A DNA stretch of 33,808 bases from Bacteroidota bacterium (GTDB taxonomy: Bacteria; Bacteroidota; Bacteroidia; Bacteroidales; Prolixibacteraceae): contig JAHEYT010000070.1 in the NCBI GenBank assembly GCA_023251455.1, positions 1 through 33,808 of the forward strand, read 5' to 3'. Below are positions 33,196 through 33,808 of the stretch, piece by piece. Within the stretch, counting starts at the first letter, position 1; the number at the start of each line of letters is the position of its first letter. The position numbers and the translations under genes are program-made. The notes under the pieces are model-generated. The model did not search any database. It saw only the letters and a program-made list of their open reading frames with translations, and had not been told where the DNA came from.

Positions 33196-33808
33196 TTAGC
33201 CCTTCATTTTTGCATGAGCCATTTGCTCAACAGAAGCAATCTCGATAAATGAGGTTCCGCCACCTACACCAAAATTACCACCAACATAAATTACTGTATC
33301 TTTTTCAGTAATCAGATTTCGCTCCACTAAATCCAGCAGCGAAGTTTCAATCAGTTTATGTTTGTTTTTCTTCGATTGTATTTCGCTTGGAAAAACTCCA
33401 TACGATAGAGCCAGCTCACGTTTTACTCTTCCGTTATGACATTTGGCAAATACGGGTAATGTTCCTCTGAAAGCCGCTATATACCTGGCAATTTTTCCGG
33501 TAAGCGTGTCGGTAACGATCGCACTCACTTTTAATTCTTTCGAGGCAAGAACTGCAGCTTCAGCAAGGAATGCAGAAGTTTCATTGTCAAGACGCGGAAC
33601 CGGTAAATCATTGCGTTTGTCTTTATTCGCTTCAACTTCAAGAGCGATTTTAGACATTACTTTTACTGATTCGATAGGGTAATTACCATAGGCAGTTTCT
33701 CCGGAAAGCATAATTGCATCAGTTCTATCGTAGATTGCTGTAGCTACATCGCTTACTTCGGCGCGGGTTGGCCTTGGATTATCGATCATCGAATGCAGCA
33801 TCTGTGTG
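33196..33808 (-). CDS. pyk: Pyruvate kinase, C-terminal part (cut by the window end)
   Basis: Pyruvate kinase converts phosphoenolpyruvate and ADP to pyruvate and ATP in glycolysis. Only about 200 C-terminal residues are inside the window; the reading frame continues past 33808 (…TQMLHSMIDNPRPTRAEVSD), so Met 33801 is internal and not the start. The signature NPRPTRAEVSDVATAIYD and MLSGETAYGNYPIE belongs to the end of the catalytic barrel. The C-terminal domain follows with ASKELKVSAIVTDTLTGKIARYIAAFR and ends at VGGGTSFIEIASVEQM. It is convergent with lolA and shares its palindromic terminator. Confidence 0.95.
   Translation of the reverse strand, partial: TQMLHSMIDNPRPTRAEVSDVATAIYDRTDAIMLSGETAYGNYPIESVKVMSKIALEVEANKDKRNDLPVPRLDNETSAFLAEAAVLASKELKVSAIVTDTLTGKIARYIAAFRGTLPVFAKCHNGRVKRELALSYGVFPSEIQSKKNKHKLIETSLLDLVERNLITEKDTVIYVGGNFGVGGGTSFIEIASVEQMAHAKMKG

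Overview
The window comes from a member of the Bacteroidota, most likely a Bacteroidales/Marinilabiliales-type free-living bacterium (Prolixibacteraceae-like; this rank is inference). The evidence is the Bacteroidota promoter -7 box TAnnTTTG in front of several genes, the order bamD - omega subunit - coaBC - DUF4835 - recN, a DUF3276 PUR-domain protein, a eukaryote-like citrate synthase and aconitase, and intergenic palindromes typical of this phylum. Most of the window is ordinary chromosome.

Layout. 79-5158 (+): envelope and housekeeping operon (bamD, rpoZ-like, coaBC, DUF4835/PorD-like, recN). 5214-6368 (-): YqhD-like alcohol dehydrogenase, then a small Cys-containing protein (6663-6890, -). 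7127-10863 (+): ffh-folD, an M48 lipoprotein protease, and a DUF3276 protein. 11104-17381 (-): operon acn - NADP-type IDH - E. coli-fold IDH - gltA, the whole citrate-to-2-oxoglutarate stretch with two unrelated isocitrate dehydrogenases. 17627-18952 (-): GH29 alpha-L-fucosidase. 19205-25099 (+): an AT-rich three-gene defence locus. 25100-26623: repeat-rich accessory stretch with a small conserved gene on the minus strand. 26624-27388 (+): unrecognised protein. 27570-29713 (-): ornithine carbamoyltransferase and carbamate kinase, consistent with the lower part of the arginine deiminase pathway. 29981-33131 (+): ftsK and a LolA-family protein. 33196-end (-): C-terminal part of pyruvate kinase.

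The most interesting part is 19205-25099. Its first two genes overlap by 8 nt. They encode a P-loop ATPase and a very large adenosine-deaminase-superfamily protein with all metal and catalytic motifs intact (HxH, HAGE, GH, TDD). I read this pair as RADAR (RdrA/RdrB), an anti-phage system in which an ATPase and an adenosine deaminase act together. The third gene, 50 nt downstream, carries the EExxK...HKxK pattern of the AbiV family (HEPN-like abortive infection proteins). It is not one of the small membrane proteins known as RADAR accessories, so a RADAR + AbiV combination may be a variant worth study.

The intergenic regions hold several unusual structures: a 58-bp perfect palindrome between lolA and pyk, a nested cruciform near 27.47 kb, a pair of 46-nt palindromes with a compensatory base change flanking the small gene at 26 kb, a 42/43-bp tandem repeat just past the defence locus, a 10-bp-periodic GTCAT array between arcC and the carbamoyltransferase gene, and a nested CTATGTG palindrome upstream of acn. 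I saw no rRNA, tRNA, CRISPR array or transposase gene.
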